Shown piece by piece: positions 17,707 to 27,483 of a DNA stretch of 62,494 nucleotides. The position numbers and the translations under genes are program-made. Within the stretch, counting starts at the first letter, position 1. Every line of letters begins with the position of its first letter. This DNA comes from Marichromatium bheemlicum. Its GTDB lineage: Bacteria > Pseudomonadota > Gammaproteobacteria > Chromatiales > Chromatiaceae. The notes beneath the pieces were generated by a model, which worked only from the letters and a program-made list of their open reading frames with translations, had not been told where the DNA came from and ran no database searches. The stretch covers positions 1-62,494 of the forward strand of contig NZ_JAAXKX010000018.1 in NCBI RefSeq assembly GCF_012276755.1. Reading direction: 5' to 3'.

Positions 17707-18525
17707 TCAACCGGCCCGCGCCAAGGCTACCCCCGGGCGTGCCTCCTCGTCACCGAGCGACTCGGGGCAGGCGTCGGTCCAACGCAACAGTTCCAGCCGA
17801 CCGTCGTGGTGCTCGACCAGCGCGGTACAACTCTCCACCCAGTCGCCACAGTTGCAATAGGCCACGCCGGCGATGTCGCGCATCTCAGCGTGGTGGATAT
17901 GACCGCAGATCATGCCGTCGAGCGCACGGCGCGCCGCCTCGTCGGCAACCACGCACTCGAAGTCGCCGATATAGTTGACCGCGTTCTTGACCTTGCGCTT
18001 GAGGTAGCCGGCCAGCGACCAGTAGCGCAGCCCCAGCAACCGCTGCAACCGACTGAGCTGGGCGTTGAGCGCGAGCAGTCGGTCGTAGGCATGCGAGCCC
18101 AGGCGCGAGAGCCAGCGCGCGTGCTCGATCACGCCATCGAAACGGTCACCGTGCAGCACCAGGAAACGACGCCCGTCGGCGGTGGTGTGGACCACCTCGT
18201 CGCGCACCGCCACCCGACCGAAGTCGAGCCCGAGATGGGCGCGCAACACCTCGTCGTGGTTGCCCGGCACATAGATCACCTCGGTGCCGGCGCGCGCCTT
18301 GTCGAGGATCGCGGCAACCACTCGGTTGTGGGCCTCGGGCCAGTAGAGTCCGCCGCGCAGCGCCCACAAGTCGACGATGTCGCCGACCAGATAGAGCCGT
18401 CGACACTCGGTCGCGACGAGGAAGTCGAGCAAGAACTCGGCCTGACACCCCTTGAAGCCCAGATGGACGTCGGAGATGAAGATGCTGCGATATTTCAGCG
18501 GGGACATGCGGGTGATCTCGGTCAT
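17707..18525 (-). CDS. LpxH-like UDP-2,3-diacylglucosamine diphosphatase family protein
   Basis: Calcineurin-like metallophosphatase (272 aa) of the LpxH-related COG2908 group. All metal-binding blocks are visible: ISDVHLG, VGDIVDLW, VPGNHDE, LHGDRFD and GHIHHAE. Canonical LpxH removes UMP from UDP-2,3-diacylglucosamine in lipid A synthesis; this longer relative, with an extended helical region (residues ~150-200), is often a second copy of less certain substrate, so I leave the symbol empty. ATG 18525 chosen; ATG 18558 would add 11 residues. Confidence 0.82.
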   Translation of the reverse strand: MTEITRMSPLKYRSIFISDVHLGFKGCQAEFLLDFLVATECRRLYLVGDIVDLWALRGGLYWPEAHNRVVAAILDKARAGTEVIYVPGNHDEVLRAHLGLDFGRVAVRDEVVHTTADGRRFLVLHGDRFDGVIEHARWLSRLGSHAYDRLLALNAQLSRLQRLLGLRYWSLAGYLKRKVKNAVNYIGDFECVVADEAARRALDGMICGHIHHAEMRDIAGVAYCNCGDWVESCTALVEHHDGRLELLRWTDACPESLGDEEARPGVALARAG

Positions 18526-18760
18526 CGCGTCGCCTGCCTGGATGAGCGTGGCGCCCATGCTCCTCGATCACTGTTGCCACGGCGTTGATGCCCGGTGAAG
18601 ATGCGGTGACCCCGGGATGACCACGCCGGGAACCGCCACGTCCGCGCCCGGTCCGAGGGAGGGAGACCGACCGCCCGAGGTGGACCATGGATCGATCCCG
18701 CCCGCCCCGCTCGCGAGGCACCCGTAACCCCCGTCGCCCCAACCGCCGGCAGGTCCTTCA

Positions 18761-20428
18761 ATGAACGACGACCTGTTCCTGCAGATGGGCCTAATCCTTG
18801 GCGTCGCCGCCATCGCCGGCGCGCTCGCGCGCGGCCTGCGCCAACCGCTGATCGTCGCCTTCATTGCCGTCGGCATCCTCCTCGGACCGACCGGTTTCGG
18901 GCTGGTCGCGCACAGCAGCGAGATCGAGCTGTTCGCCCGCCTCGGCATCGCGCTGCTGCTATTCGTCGTCGGACTCAAGCTCGACCTGCACATCATCCGC
19001 ACCGTCGGCCCGGTGGCGCTGGCCTCCGGGCTCGGCCAGGTGCTGTTCACCTCGGCGGTGGGCTATGTCATCGCCCGGCTGCTGGGGCTGGAACCGGTGG
19101 CCGCGCTCTATGTGGCGGTGGCACTGACCTTCTCGAGCACCATCATCATCGTCAAGCTGCTCTCGGACAAACGCGAGGTCGACGCGCTGCACGGGCGCAT
19201 CGCCGTCGGCTTTCTCATCGTCCAGGACATCGTGGTGGTGCTGGTGATGATCGCGTTGACCGCCGTCGGCCAGGCCGGCGCCGACATCCACCCCGGGCGC
19301 GAGGCGCTCACCATCCTGCTCAAGGGCGCGGCGATGCTCGCCACGGTCGCGGTGCTGATGCGCTATGTCCTGCCCTGGCTACTACACCGGCTGGCGCGCT
19401 CGACCGAGCTACTGATGCTGTTCGCCATCGCCTGGGCGGTACTCGGCGCACTCGCCGGCGATGCCCTCGGCTTCAGCCGCGAGGTCGGCGCCTTCCTCGC
19501 CGGGGTATCGATCGCCTCGACCCGCTACCGCGAGCAGATCGCCGCGCGGCTGGTGACCCTGCGCGACTTCCTGCTGTTGTTCTTCTTCATCGAGCTGGGC
19601 GCGACGCTCGAACTCGGGCTGATCGGCGATCAGCTCGGCGCCGCCGCGCTGCTATCGCTGTTCGTGTTGATCGGCAACCCGCTGATCGTGATGGTGATCA
19701 TGGGCTACATGGGCTACCGCAAGCGCACCGGCTTCCTCGCCGGGCTGACGGTGGCGCAGATCAGTGAGTTCTCGCTGATCCTCGCCGCACTCGGGCTAAG
19801 CCTCGGTCATCTCGGTGCCGAGACCCTGGGGCTGATCACCCTGGTCGGGCTGGTCACCATCAGCGTCTCGACCTACCTGATCCTCTACTCGCACCCGCTC
19901 TACGAGCGCCTCGCACCCTACCTCGTTTGCTTCGAGCGACGCGTCCCCCACCGCGAGATCGACCAGGAGCTGACCGACAACGAGGCCCCCGAGATCCTGC
20001 TGTTCGGCCTCGGGCGCTTCGGTGCGGCCATGGCCGACGGGCTGCGCGAGCGCGGCCGGCAGGTACTCGCCGTCGACTTCGACCCCGACGTGGTGCGCCG
20101 TCAGACACGCGCCGGTTATCGGGTGCACTACGGCGACATCGAGGATCCGGAGCTGATCGCCACCCTGCCACTGAGCCAGGCGCGCTGGGTGGTGAGCACG
20201 GTGCGCGAGCGCGCGATCAACCGCTTGCTGCTCCACGGCCTGCGCCAACAGGGCTATCGCGGACGGGTCGCGCTCTCCACCGCCAGCGAGGCCGACGCCC
20301 AATGGTTCGCGCAACAGGGGGCGGATCTGGTATTCATCCCCTATACCGATGCCGCACGTAGCGCGGCACAACGGTTGTGTGAGGATTGCGTGCCGGAACC
20401 ACCGGCCAGAGCTGCCGAGGGCATGTGA
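18761..20428 (+). CDS. CPA2-family monovalent cation:proton antiporter with RCK domain
   Basis: A 555-aa membrane protein: about 12 hydrophobic segments in residues 1-385 (Na/H exchanger fold, with the YbaL/KefB-type signature GFLIVQDIVVV), then a cytosolic RCK/TrkA-N Rossmann domain starting at ILLFGLGRFGAAMADGL (about 407). It should exchange K or Na for protons and be gated by nucleotide binding to the RCK domain. It differs from true KefB/KefC in lacking a neighbouring KefF/G oxidoreductase. The stop overlaps the start of the universal stress gene (TGATG), so both proteins are made together. Confidence 0.9.
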   Translation: MNDDLFLQMGLILGVAAIAGALARGLRQPLIVAFIAVGILLGPTGFGLVAHSSEIELFARLGIALLLFVVGLKLDLHIIRTVGPVALASGLGQVLFTSAVGYVIARLLGLEPVAALYVAVALTFSSTIIIVKLLSDKREVDALHGRIAVGFLIVQDIVVVLVMIALTAVGQAGADIHPGREALTILLKGAAMLATVAVLMRYVLPWLLHRLARSTELLMLFAIAWAVLGALAGDALGFSREVGAFLAGVSIASTRYREQIAARLVTLRDFLLLFFFIELGATLELGLIGDQLGAAALLSLFVLIGNPLIVMVIMGYMGYRKRTGFLAGLTVAQISEFSLILAALGLSLGHLGAETLGLITLVGLVTISVSTYLILYSHPLYERLAPYLVCFERRVPHREIDQELTDNEAPEILLFGLGRFGAAMADGLRERGRQVLAVDFDPDVVRRQTRAGYRVHYGDIEDPELIATLPLSQARWVVSTVRERAINRLLLHGLRQQGYRGRVALSTASEADAQWFAQQGADLVFIPYTDAARSAAQRLCEDCVPEPPARAAEGM

Positions 20429-21330
20429 TGAAACGTTTCAAGAATATCCTTTATGTCATTGCCGATGGCATCGGCCCGGAGCACGCACTGGCGCGGGCGC
20501 TGACACTCGCGCACAACAACCAGGCCAGCCTCACCGTGCTCGCGGTGCTGACCACGCCACCGGCGGGGGAATCGCAACGCGAGGCCGTGGCGCGACTCGA
20601 GCGCACCCTGAAGGTGCGCCTAGCGGCCCATCATGAGTGCTGCGCGCTCCACATCGAGGTACGTGTCGGCGCCCTCGCCCGCGAGGCACTGCGCCAAATC
20701 GAGCAGTGCGGTCACGACCTGGTGATCAATCCCGCCCAGCCGCCGGAGCGACTCGAACGCTTCCTCGGTGGCGACGACCGCCAGCTGCTGCGCAATAGCC
20801 CCTGCCCGGTATGGCTGATGCAGCCCTGCGAACGCGACAACTACGACACCCTCCTGCTCGCGCTCGACTACGATCCAGCCCGCCCGGAGACGATCGACAC
20901 CCCGCTCAATCGACGCCTGCTCACCCTCGCCAGCTCACTGGCGTTGTCGGACTTCGCCACGCTGCACCTGGTGCACGTCTGGGACGCTCCGGCCGAGCTG
21001 CTGTTCCGCGTCTGGTCCGACGCCCCGGACCACTCCACCCGCGACTACATCGAGAGCGAACGTATCCGTCACCGTCGCGGGCTCGAGGCGCTCAATATGG
21101 TGCTGCGCGAGACCCTGGGCGCCAAGGCCCACGACTATCTCGCCCCCCGCCTACACCTGCCCCGCGGCCTGGCCACCGAACAGATCCGCCTCCTCGCCGA
21201 TCAGCTCGATGCCGACTTGGTGGTGATGGGCACCGCCGCACGACGCGGCCTCACCGGCTTGCTGATTGGCAACACCGTCGAGGCCATCCTCGACCAGCCA
21301 CCCTGCTCGGTGCTGGCGGTGCGGCCCTAG
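20428..21330 (+). CDS. tandem universal stress protein (UspE-like)
   Basis: A 300-aa protein with two Usp domains (about 1-145 and 150-300). The first opens with KRFKNILYVIADG; the second ends with the nucleotide-binding glycine pattern VVMGTAARRGLTGLLIGNTVE, whereas the first has a degenerate version, as in UspE. The ATG overlaps the antiporter stop (ATGA), pointing to translational coupling and perhaps to a regulatory role on the antiporter, since Usp domains are fused to CPA transporters in some bacteria. Confidence 0.9.
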   Translation: MKRFKNILYVIADGIGPEHALARALTLAHNNQASLTVLAVLTTPPAGESQREAVARLERTLKVRLAAHHECCALHIEVRVGALAREALRQIEQCGHDLVINPAQPPERLERFLGGDDRQLLRNSPCPVWLMQPCERDNYDTLLLALDYDPARPETIDTPLNRRLLTLASSLALSDFATLHLVHVWDAPAELLFRVWSDAPDHSTRDYIESERIRHRRGLEALNMVLRETLGAKAHDYLAPRLHLPRGLATEQIRLLADQLDADLVVMGTAARRGLTGLLIGNTVEAILDQPPCSVLAVRP

Positions 21331-21335
21331 AGGGA

Positions 21336-21447
21336 GCTTCCAGCCTCAAGCCATCAGCTACCAGCTACCAGCCTGCCGTCTCCAGCCAACGGCGCCAAGC
21401 CTTCCCCACTGGAGGCTGACGGCTGGTAGCTGGAGGCCGGCGGCTAA
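21336..21447. repeat. inverted heptamer arrays
   Basis: Starting just after the usp stop, the DNA reads as heptamers ending in CC/GC in one direction (AGCTTCC AGCCTCA AGCCATC AGCTACC AGCTACC) and then as their mirror (CTGGAGG CTGACGG CTGGTAG CTGGAGG CCGGCGG). Arms CCAGCTACCAGCC (21361-21373) and GGCTGGTAGCTGG (21421-21433) are a perfect 13-bp inverted repeat. The right array runs in phase into the first 66-bp core of the next element. Confidence 0.75.
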
Positions 21448-21797
21448 CCGCAAACACCTTGCCAACCAAATATCCCCTTCGCGCCCTTTGGGCCTTTGCG
21501 GTTCAATCCCCCCTGACGACTGACGACTGACGACTGACGACTGACGACTGACGACTGACGACTGGAGGCTAGAAGCTAGCCGCAAACACCTTGCCAACCA
21601 AATATCCCCTTCGCGCCCTTTGAGCCTTTGCGGTTCAATCCCCCCTGACGACTGACGACTGACGACTGACGACTGACGACTGACGACTGGAGGCTAGAAG
21701 CTGGAAGCTAGCCGCAAACACCTTGCCAACCAAATATCCCCTTCGCGCCCTTTGGGCCTTTGCGGTTCAATCCCCCCTGACGACTGACGACTGAACC
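21448..21797. repeat. three 132-bp composite repeat units
   Basis: A 66-bp core (21448-21513, 21580-21645, 21712-21777; identical except one base in the second) begins CCGCAAACACCTTGCC and ends with CTTTGCGGTTCAATC. Cores are spaced exactly 132 bp. The gap is filled with heptamers in strict phase: seven CTGACGA then CTGGAGG, CTAGAAG, CTAGCCG after core 1; six CTGACGA then CTGGAGG, CTAGAAG, CTGGAAG, CTAGCCG after core 2; two after core 3. No convincing gene is encoded. The block lies upstream of argG. Confidence 0.9.
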
Positions 21798-21973
21798 TAA
21801 GCCGCCCTCCGCCCCTCCCCTTAATGCCATTCGACGTTCTATACTGGTGGATTACCCGGGACGCGGCCGTCGGGCCGATCATGGCACCGCGCGCCACTGG
21901 TATCCGCCACCGGGGAGGGCGAGGCGCTCGCCCGGTCCCTGCAAACACCCCTTCACGATTCTGGAGCAAGACG

Positions 21974-23194
<1,221 letters not shown>

Positions 23195-23202
23195 TCCCCC
23201 CA

Positions 23203-23250
23203 CCCGGCCCCTCGGGCCGGGCCACCGTCGCCGCGTCCTGCGGCGACGGT
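23203..23250 (+). terminator. double hairpin after argG
   Basis: Two perfect hairpins follow the stop: CCCGGCCC/GGGCCGGG (23203-23210 with 23214-23221) and ACCGTCGCCGC/GCGGCGACGGT (23224-23234 with 23240-23250). Neither has a T-run, so Rho-independent activity is uncertain, but stable 3'-end structure is clear. Confidence 0.55.
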
Positions 23251-23260
23251 CTCCAGAGAC

Positions 23261-23430
23261 TTGAACCGCCAAGACGCGAAGAGCGCGAAGAACAGAAAAA
23301 CCTCCAGTGAGGAGCGGTGCCTGCCTCGTCACACTCCAGTTGATTGCAAGCGGAGACTGAAGGCTGCCGGCTGTCAGCTAGTCGCTGGCAACTTGAACCT
23401 CTTCGCGTTCTTTGCGGCTTTGCGGTTCGA
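23261..23430. repeat. inverted-repeat element, copy 1 (170 bp)
   Basis: Begins TTGAACCGCCAAGACGCGAA and ends CTTTGCGGTTCGA; the two ~30-bp ends are imperfect inverted repeats. The right half reads in heptamers CTGAAGG CTGCCGG CTGTCAG CTAGTCG CTGGCAA CTTGAAC before the end motif. The interior differs from copies 2 and 3: a ~20-bp stretch (about 23329-23309 read backwards) matches theirs only in inverted orientation. Confidence 0.8.
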
Positions 23431-23770
23431 TCCCCTACGGTTGACGCCGCTCAGTGCATAGGCTGAGCAAAGCGTCGCGTGCCCAGCGAAAGGCGCGATC
23501 AGCTGATCAGAAGATTGAACCGCCAAGACACGAAGGACGCAAAGAAAGCGACCAGCCTTCGGCAAACAGCCTCCAGTTGCGGTTTGCAGTCAGCCTTGAA
23601 GGTACGAGACAAGCCTGCTCCTCTCGCTGTCAGCTGGTCACTAGCAACTTGAACCTCTTCGCGTTCTTTGCGGCTTTGCGGTTCGACCCCCTACGGTTGA
23701 CGCCGCTCAGTGCATAGGCTGAGCAAAGCGTCGCGTGCCCAGCGAAAGGCGCGATCAGCTGATCAGAAGA
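23431..23770. repeat. 84-bp spacers and element copy 2 of the tandem array
   Basis: The element copy 2 is 23515-23686 (172 bp). The 84-bp spacers 23431-23514 and 23687-23770 differ at one base, so spacer plus element repeat with periods of 254 and 256 bp. The spacer carries GCGATCAGCTGATCAGAAG, with the palindrome GATCAGCTGATC. Any frames that recur with this period are consequences of the duplication. Confidence 0.85.
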
Positions 23771-23942
23771 TTGAACCGCCAAGACGCGAAGGACGCAAAG
23801 AAAGCGACCAGCCTTCGGCAAACAGCCTCCAGTTGCGGTTTGCTGTCAGCCTTGAAGGCACGAGACAAGCCTGCTCCTCTCGCTGTCAGCTGGTCGCGAG
23901 CAACTTGAACCTCTTCGCGTTCTTTGCGGCTTTGCGGTTCAA
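23771..23942. repeat. inverted-repeat element, copy 3 (172 bp)
   Basis: Nearly identical to copy 2 (a handful of substitutions). Ends TTGAACCGCC and GCGGTTCAA. After the left end the interior reads CGACCAG, CCTTCGG, CAAACAG, CCTCCAG, heptamers of the inverted NNNNNAG type, and before the right end CTGTCAG CTGGTCG CGAGCAA CTTGAAC CTCTTCG. Confidence 0.85.
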
Positions 23943-23946
23943 TCCC

Positions 23947-23995
23947 CTGGCGGCTGGCGGCTGGCGGCTGGCGGCTGATCGCTGGACGCTAGCCC
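23947..23995. repeat. heptamer array beside the sugar dehydrogenase gene
   Basis: Seven contiguous heptamers: four CTGGCGG, then CTGATCG, CTGGACG, CTAGCCC. The array begins 4 nt after the end motif of element copy 3 and stops 6 nt before the stop codon of the convergent gene at 24002. Confidence 0.85.
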
Positions 23996-24001
23996 CGCGC
24001 G

Positions 24002-25132
24002 CTATCCATCCGGGACGATCCGCAACAACGCGCCGTCGGGCGCATCGGTGAGGACGTAGAGATGGCCGTCGGGGCCCTCGCGCACGTCGCGTACCCGAGT
24101 GCCGATGGTCAACCGTTCCTCGCCCACCACCACGCCGTCCTCCAAGTCGATACGCCGCACCTCGCCGAATTTGAGCGCGCCGCTGAACAGGTCGCCGCGC
24201 CAGGCCGGGAAGTGCCGTCCGCTGTAGTAGGCGAGGCCGCTCGGGGCCTTGGAGGGGGTCCATTCGAGCAGCGGCGCGGTGACGTCGGCGCGCTGGTGGA
24301 CGTTGGAGATCGCCGGTCCCCAGTACTCGTGGCTGGTGGTGACCGCGGGCCAGCCGTAGTTGGCACCGGGGGTGATGCGATTGAGTTCGTCACCACCGCG
24401 CGCGCCGTGCTCGTTGGCCCACACCCGTCCGCTCACCAGATCGCGCGCGAGGCCCTGAATGTTGCGATGGCCGAGGCTGTGGATGGCCGCACGCGCGCCA
24501 CCGGCGGCGTACCAGGGGTTGTCGGGATGGGGGCTGCCGTCGACGCGCAGCCGCAGGATCTTACCGAAGTGGCTGTCGAGACGCTGCGCCTGCTCGCGGA
24601 TCAGCCCGCCGGCGAAGCGGATCGGCGGATTACCGCCGTCACCGATGCTGAGCAGCAGGCTGTCGTCGTCGAGCCAGAGGATACGCGAGCCGAAGTGCTG
24701 GGTGTCGCGCTTGGTGTCGGGGTTGGCATAGAGACGTTCGAGATCGTGCAACGCGCCGTCGACCAGCCGCGCCCGTGCCAGCGCGGTGCGGTTGGCGTCG
24801 GTCGTGCCCTCGGCATAGCTGAGATAGACCAGCCGGTTGCGGGCAAAGTCAGGGTGTAGGGCGACGTCGAGCAGACCGCCCTGCCCCTCGGCGAGCACCT
24901 CGGGCACGCCCTCGATCGGCGTCGGATCGAGCCGACCGTCGGCCGCGAGCCGACGCAGCCGGCCCGGGCGTTCGCTGATTAGCGCCGAGCCATCGGGCAG
25001 CCAGGCGATCGCCCAGGGGTGTTCGAGCCCGCGCGTCACCACCTCGGCGCGCCAGCCCTGGGCCTCGGGTGGCGCGGCCTCGACCGCGAGGGCGCCGAGC
25101 AGCGCGCACAGCGCCACTGTCCAGCGGTGCAT
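24002..25132 (-). CDS. PQQ-dependent aldose sugar dehydrogenase, periplasmic
   Basis: Soluble beta-propeller dehydrogenase (376 aa) of the YliI/Asd type, oxidising aldoses with pyrroloquinoline quinone. A signal peptide occupies residues 1-19 (MHRWTVALCALLGALAVEA). Family motifs: LEHPWAIAWLPDGSALISER, GQGGLLDVALHPDF, GDGGN, and HRNIQGLARD followed by ANEHGARGGDELN. ATG 25132 has GGAGG 4 nt upstream; ATG 25147 has its own GGAGG and would add MDGGL. Whether this organism makes PQQ is not visible here; some homologues act with imported PQQ or are unfilled. Confidence 0.88.
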   Translation of the reverse strand: MHRWTVALCALLGALAVEAAPPEAQGWRAEVVTRGLEHPWAIAWLPDGSALISERPGRLRRLAADGRLDPTPIEGVPEVLAEGQGGLLDVALHPDFARNRLVYLSYAEGTTDANRTALARARLVDGALHDLERLYANPDTKRDTQHFGSRILWLDDDSLLLSIGDGGNPPIRFAGGLIREQAQRLDSHFGKILRLRVDGSPHPDNPWYAAGGARAAIHSLGHRNIQGLARDLVSGRVWANEHGARGGDELNRITPGANYGWPAVTTSHEYWGPAISNVHQRADVTAPLLEWTPSKAPSGLAYYSGRHFPAWRGDLFSGALKFGEVRRIDLEDGVVVGEERLTIGTRVRDVREGPDGHLYVLTDAPDGALLRIVPDG

Positions 25133-25185
25133 CAGGCCTCCATCCATGTGCCTCCACTCCTGCGGGTCGCACCCGCTCCCGGGTG

Positions 25186-25620
25186 TCAGTCGCGCGCCGG
25201 GGTCAGCGCCTCGGCCGGCACCTCGCCGCGCGCCTGCAATTGCTCGAAGGGGTCGGGACCGTCACGGTGCGCGCCGACCTCCTCCAGCTGCTTGAGATAG
25301 TTCTGCCACAGCGGCTGCCAGGCGCGACCGAGCCGGTGGAGATAGCCCCAGTCGTAGAGCCCGGAGTCGTGGCCGTCGTCATAGCGGATCTTGAGCGCAT
25401 AGGCACCGATCTGCTCGATGGCGGTGATGTTCACCTGTTCCTTGCCGAGCTGCAGCTTGGCGCTCGCCGGCGAATGGCCGCGCACCTCAGCCGAGGGCGA
25501 GTAGACCCGCAGGTACTCGCACGGCAGCCGAAAGCGCGACCCGTCGTCGAAGGCCAGCTCCAGCACCCGCGAGCGCTGGTGCAGCCGGATCTCGGTAGGC
25601 AGTGGGTGGGTGTCGTCCAT
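25186..25620 (-). CDS. DUF971 / gamma-butyrobetaine hydroxylase-like N-terminal domain protein
   Basis: A 144-aa protein formed mainly by the DUF971 domain: LELAFDDGSRFRLPCEYLRVYSPSAEV and the later ALKIRYDDGHDSGLYDWGYLHRLG are typical. In eukaryotes this domain is the N-terminus of gamma-butyrobetaine hydroxylase; stand-alone bacterial versions have been linked to iron-sulfur or metal handling, but the role is not settled. It lies 14 nt downstream of hemH and probably belongs to the same transcript. Confidence 0.85.
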   Translation of the reverse strand: MDDTHPLPTEIRLHQRSRVLELAFDDGSRFRLPCEYLRVYSPSAEVRGHSPASAKLQLGKEQVNITAIEQIGAYALKIRYDDGHDSGLYDWGYLHRLGRAWQPLWQNYLKQLEEVGAHRDGPDPFEQLQARGEVPAEALTPARD

Positions 25621-25634
25621 GGAGACCTCCGCGA

Positions 25635-26735
25635 TCAGTACTCGGCACCGAGCGCACGGGCGCGGGCCTGGCGCTCGGCGAGCGCCTCGGCATCCTCGGT
25701 CGGGGCATCGAGCCCGGGCCAGCCGGCACAGTGACGCAGGATCAGCTCGGTGAGCAGGTCGAGATGCGCCGGCGCATCGTTGAGACAGGGGATATAGCCG
25801 TAGTGCTCGCCGCCGGCCTCGAGGAAGTACTCGCGGTTCTCCTCGTCGATCTCCTCGATGGTCTCCAAACAGTCGGCGGAGAACCCGGGCGAGAGCACGT
25901 GGACCGACTTCACCCCGTCCGCACCCCATTGCTTGAGGGTGGCCTCGGTATAAGGCTGGAGCCACTCGCTCGAGCCGAGGCGCGACTGGAACGACATCCC
26001 CCAACGGTCCTCCGCCAGCCCCAGCGACTCGATCACCAACCGCGCGGTCTTGCGACACAGACAGTGGTAGGGATCGCCCTTATCGAAGTAGTCCTTGGGG
26101 ATGCCGTGGAAGGAGAACAACAGCCGCTCGGGCTGGCCGTGCTCGGCCCAGTGGGCACGGATGCTGGCAACCAGGGCATCGATATAGGCCGGATCGTCGT
26201 GGTACTGGTTGATGAAGCGCAGCTCCGGCAGCCAGCGCCAGCGCCGCAGCTCGGCGGTGACGGCGTCGAAGGCCGAACCAGTGGTGGTGGCCGAGTACTG
26301 CGGATAGAGCGGGAACACCAGGATGCGTCGGGCATTGGCCGCGCGCAGCTCGGCCAGCGCCGAGGCCACCGAGGGATTGCCATAGCGCATCCCCAGCGCG
26401 ACCTTGACCGGTCCCCCGAGGCGCTCGCCCAGGCGCTCGGCGATGCCGTCGCGCTGCCGTCGCGAGATCGCCAACAGCGGCGAACCGTCCTCGGTCCATA
26501 CCGACTCATAGGCACGCGCCGAGCGCGCCGGTCGGGTACGCAGGATGATGCCGTGGAGCAGCGGCAACCACAGCGCGCGCGACATCTCCACCACCCGCGG
26601 GTCGGAGAGGAACTCGGCGAGATAGCGGCGCACGTCCGGCACGCTGGTGCTGTCGGGCGTGCCCAGGTTGATCAGCAGCACCCCGAGCGACTCGGGGATG
26701 TCATGGCGGTAAGCGGGGGTATCGACGAACTTCAT
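25635..26735 (-). CDS. hemH: ferrochelatase
   Basis: Inserts ferrous iron into protoporphyrin IX, the last step of protoheme synthesis. The 366-aa protein shows GVLLINLGTPDS, PLYPQYSATTTGS, the catalytic His in LLFSFHGIPKDYF and the Glu in PGFSADCLETIEEI. It is on the long side but the C-terminal end (after the Asn-Asp-Ala segment) looks like a normal family tail. The ATG at 26735 overlaps the hemerythrin stop (TGATG); the TTG one codon earlier is not needed. In a phototroph HemH competes with Mg-chelatase for the same porphyrin. Confidence 0.95.
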   Translation of the reverse strand: MKFVDTPAYRHDIPESLGVLLINLGTPDSTSVPDVRRYLAEFLSDPRVVEMSRALWLPLLHGIILRTRPARSARAYESVWTEDGSPLLAISRRQRDGIAERLGERLGGPVKVALGMRYGNPSVASALAELRAANARRILVFPLYPQYSATTTGSAFDAVTAELRRWRWLPELRFINQYHDDPAYIDALVASIRAHWAEHGQPERLLFSFHGIPKDYFDKGDPYHCLCRKTARLVIESLGLAEDRWGMSFQSRLGSSEWLQPYTEATLKQWGADGVKSVHVLSPGFSADCLETIEEIDEENREYFLEAGGEHYGYIPCLNDAPAHLDLLTELILRHCAGWPGLDAPTEDAEALAERQARARALGAEY

Positions 26736-27295
26736 CAAGGGGTCTCGGACTGGGCCTGTTCGGAAAGGAGTCGGTAGAGCGCGCGGAAACGCTCGAGATC
26801 GGGGGCGCCGAACAACGGATCCTCGGCGGAGGGCGCCGTGGCCGCCACCGCCTCCCAGTCAGCCGCATCGAGTATCTCAAGGGCGATGGGGAAGGCCTCG
26901 CGTTCCTCGAGCGAGAGGTGCGCGCGCATGGTCGCGACCAGCTCACGACCATTGGCCTCGACATCCTCGCGCAACAACACCTCCTCGTTGAGGATACCGT
27001 CGAGCGACTGCCGGAAGCGCTTATTGACCTGGCCGAGTGCGGCGTGCTGGCGCATCAGCACATCGAACACCTCACGCTGGCCGGCGCCCTTGTCGAGCAC
27101 GCGCTGGAAGATGATGTCCTCGGTCGGGTGATGGACGGTGTCGGCGTAGCTGTCCATGTATTCGAGCATCTCGCTCATCAGATCGTAGTCGGGCTCTTCG
27201 CCCTCATGGAAGCGGTCGAGCAGGGTCTCGAACAAGTCGAGTAGCTTGACGAGACGGGCATGGTCCTGGCCCAGTCGGGTCATCACCGGGTGCAT
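26735..27295 (-). CDS. hemerythrin-domain protein
   Basis: A 186-aa four-helix protein with hemerythrin/HHE signature: GQDHARLVKLLD, the central VHHPTEDIIF, MRQHAAL and AHLSLEEREAFP, giving the set of His/Glu residues for a di-iron centre. Proteins of this type have been linked to iron storage, oxygen or nitric-oxide response and iron-centre repair. It is translationally coupled to hemH through TGATG, which suggests a role in iron supply or oxygen/NO protection during heme synthesis. Strong ribosome site AGGAGAAAGG. Confidence 0.85.
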   Translation of the reverse strand: MHPVMTRLGQDHARLVKLLDLFETLLDRFHEGEEPDYDLMSEMLEYMDSYADTVHHPTEDIIFQRVLDKGAGQREVFDVLMRQHAALGQVNKRFRQSLDGILNEEVLLREDVEANGRELVATMRAHLSLEEREAFPIALEILDAADWEAVAATAPSAEDPLFGAPDLERFRALYRLLSEQAQSETP

Positions 27296-27483
27296 AGGCC
27301 TTTCTCCTAGGTCGGTGGGCAATCGTCTCAATCGATCCAGTATGCCATCATCCCCGGTCGTGCCCACAAGACACGCACGACGTGCGTCCCATCGGGATGG
27401 CGACACGCAGCCCCAGACGCAACCGTCTGGCTACAACGTCTTGCTCGATATCAGACGAGCACCGCCGGCCACGGTTCCCGCCC

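Noticed and set aside
21448-21797. CRISPR-like array of repeats and spacers
   Set aside because: The intervals are themselves made of repeated heptamers and are nearly the same in each gap; no cas genes are present and the repeat is 66 bp.
23374-24051. Recurring 63-113 aa open frames with nearly the same sequence
   Set aside because: They arise from the 254-256-bp tandem duplication and read through repeat ends and heptamers; no ribosome sites and no known domain.
26736-26738. TTG start of ferrochelatase one codon before the ATG
   Set aside because: The ATG at 26735 overlaps the upstream stop as TGATG and gives the usual start; TTG is not needed.
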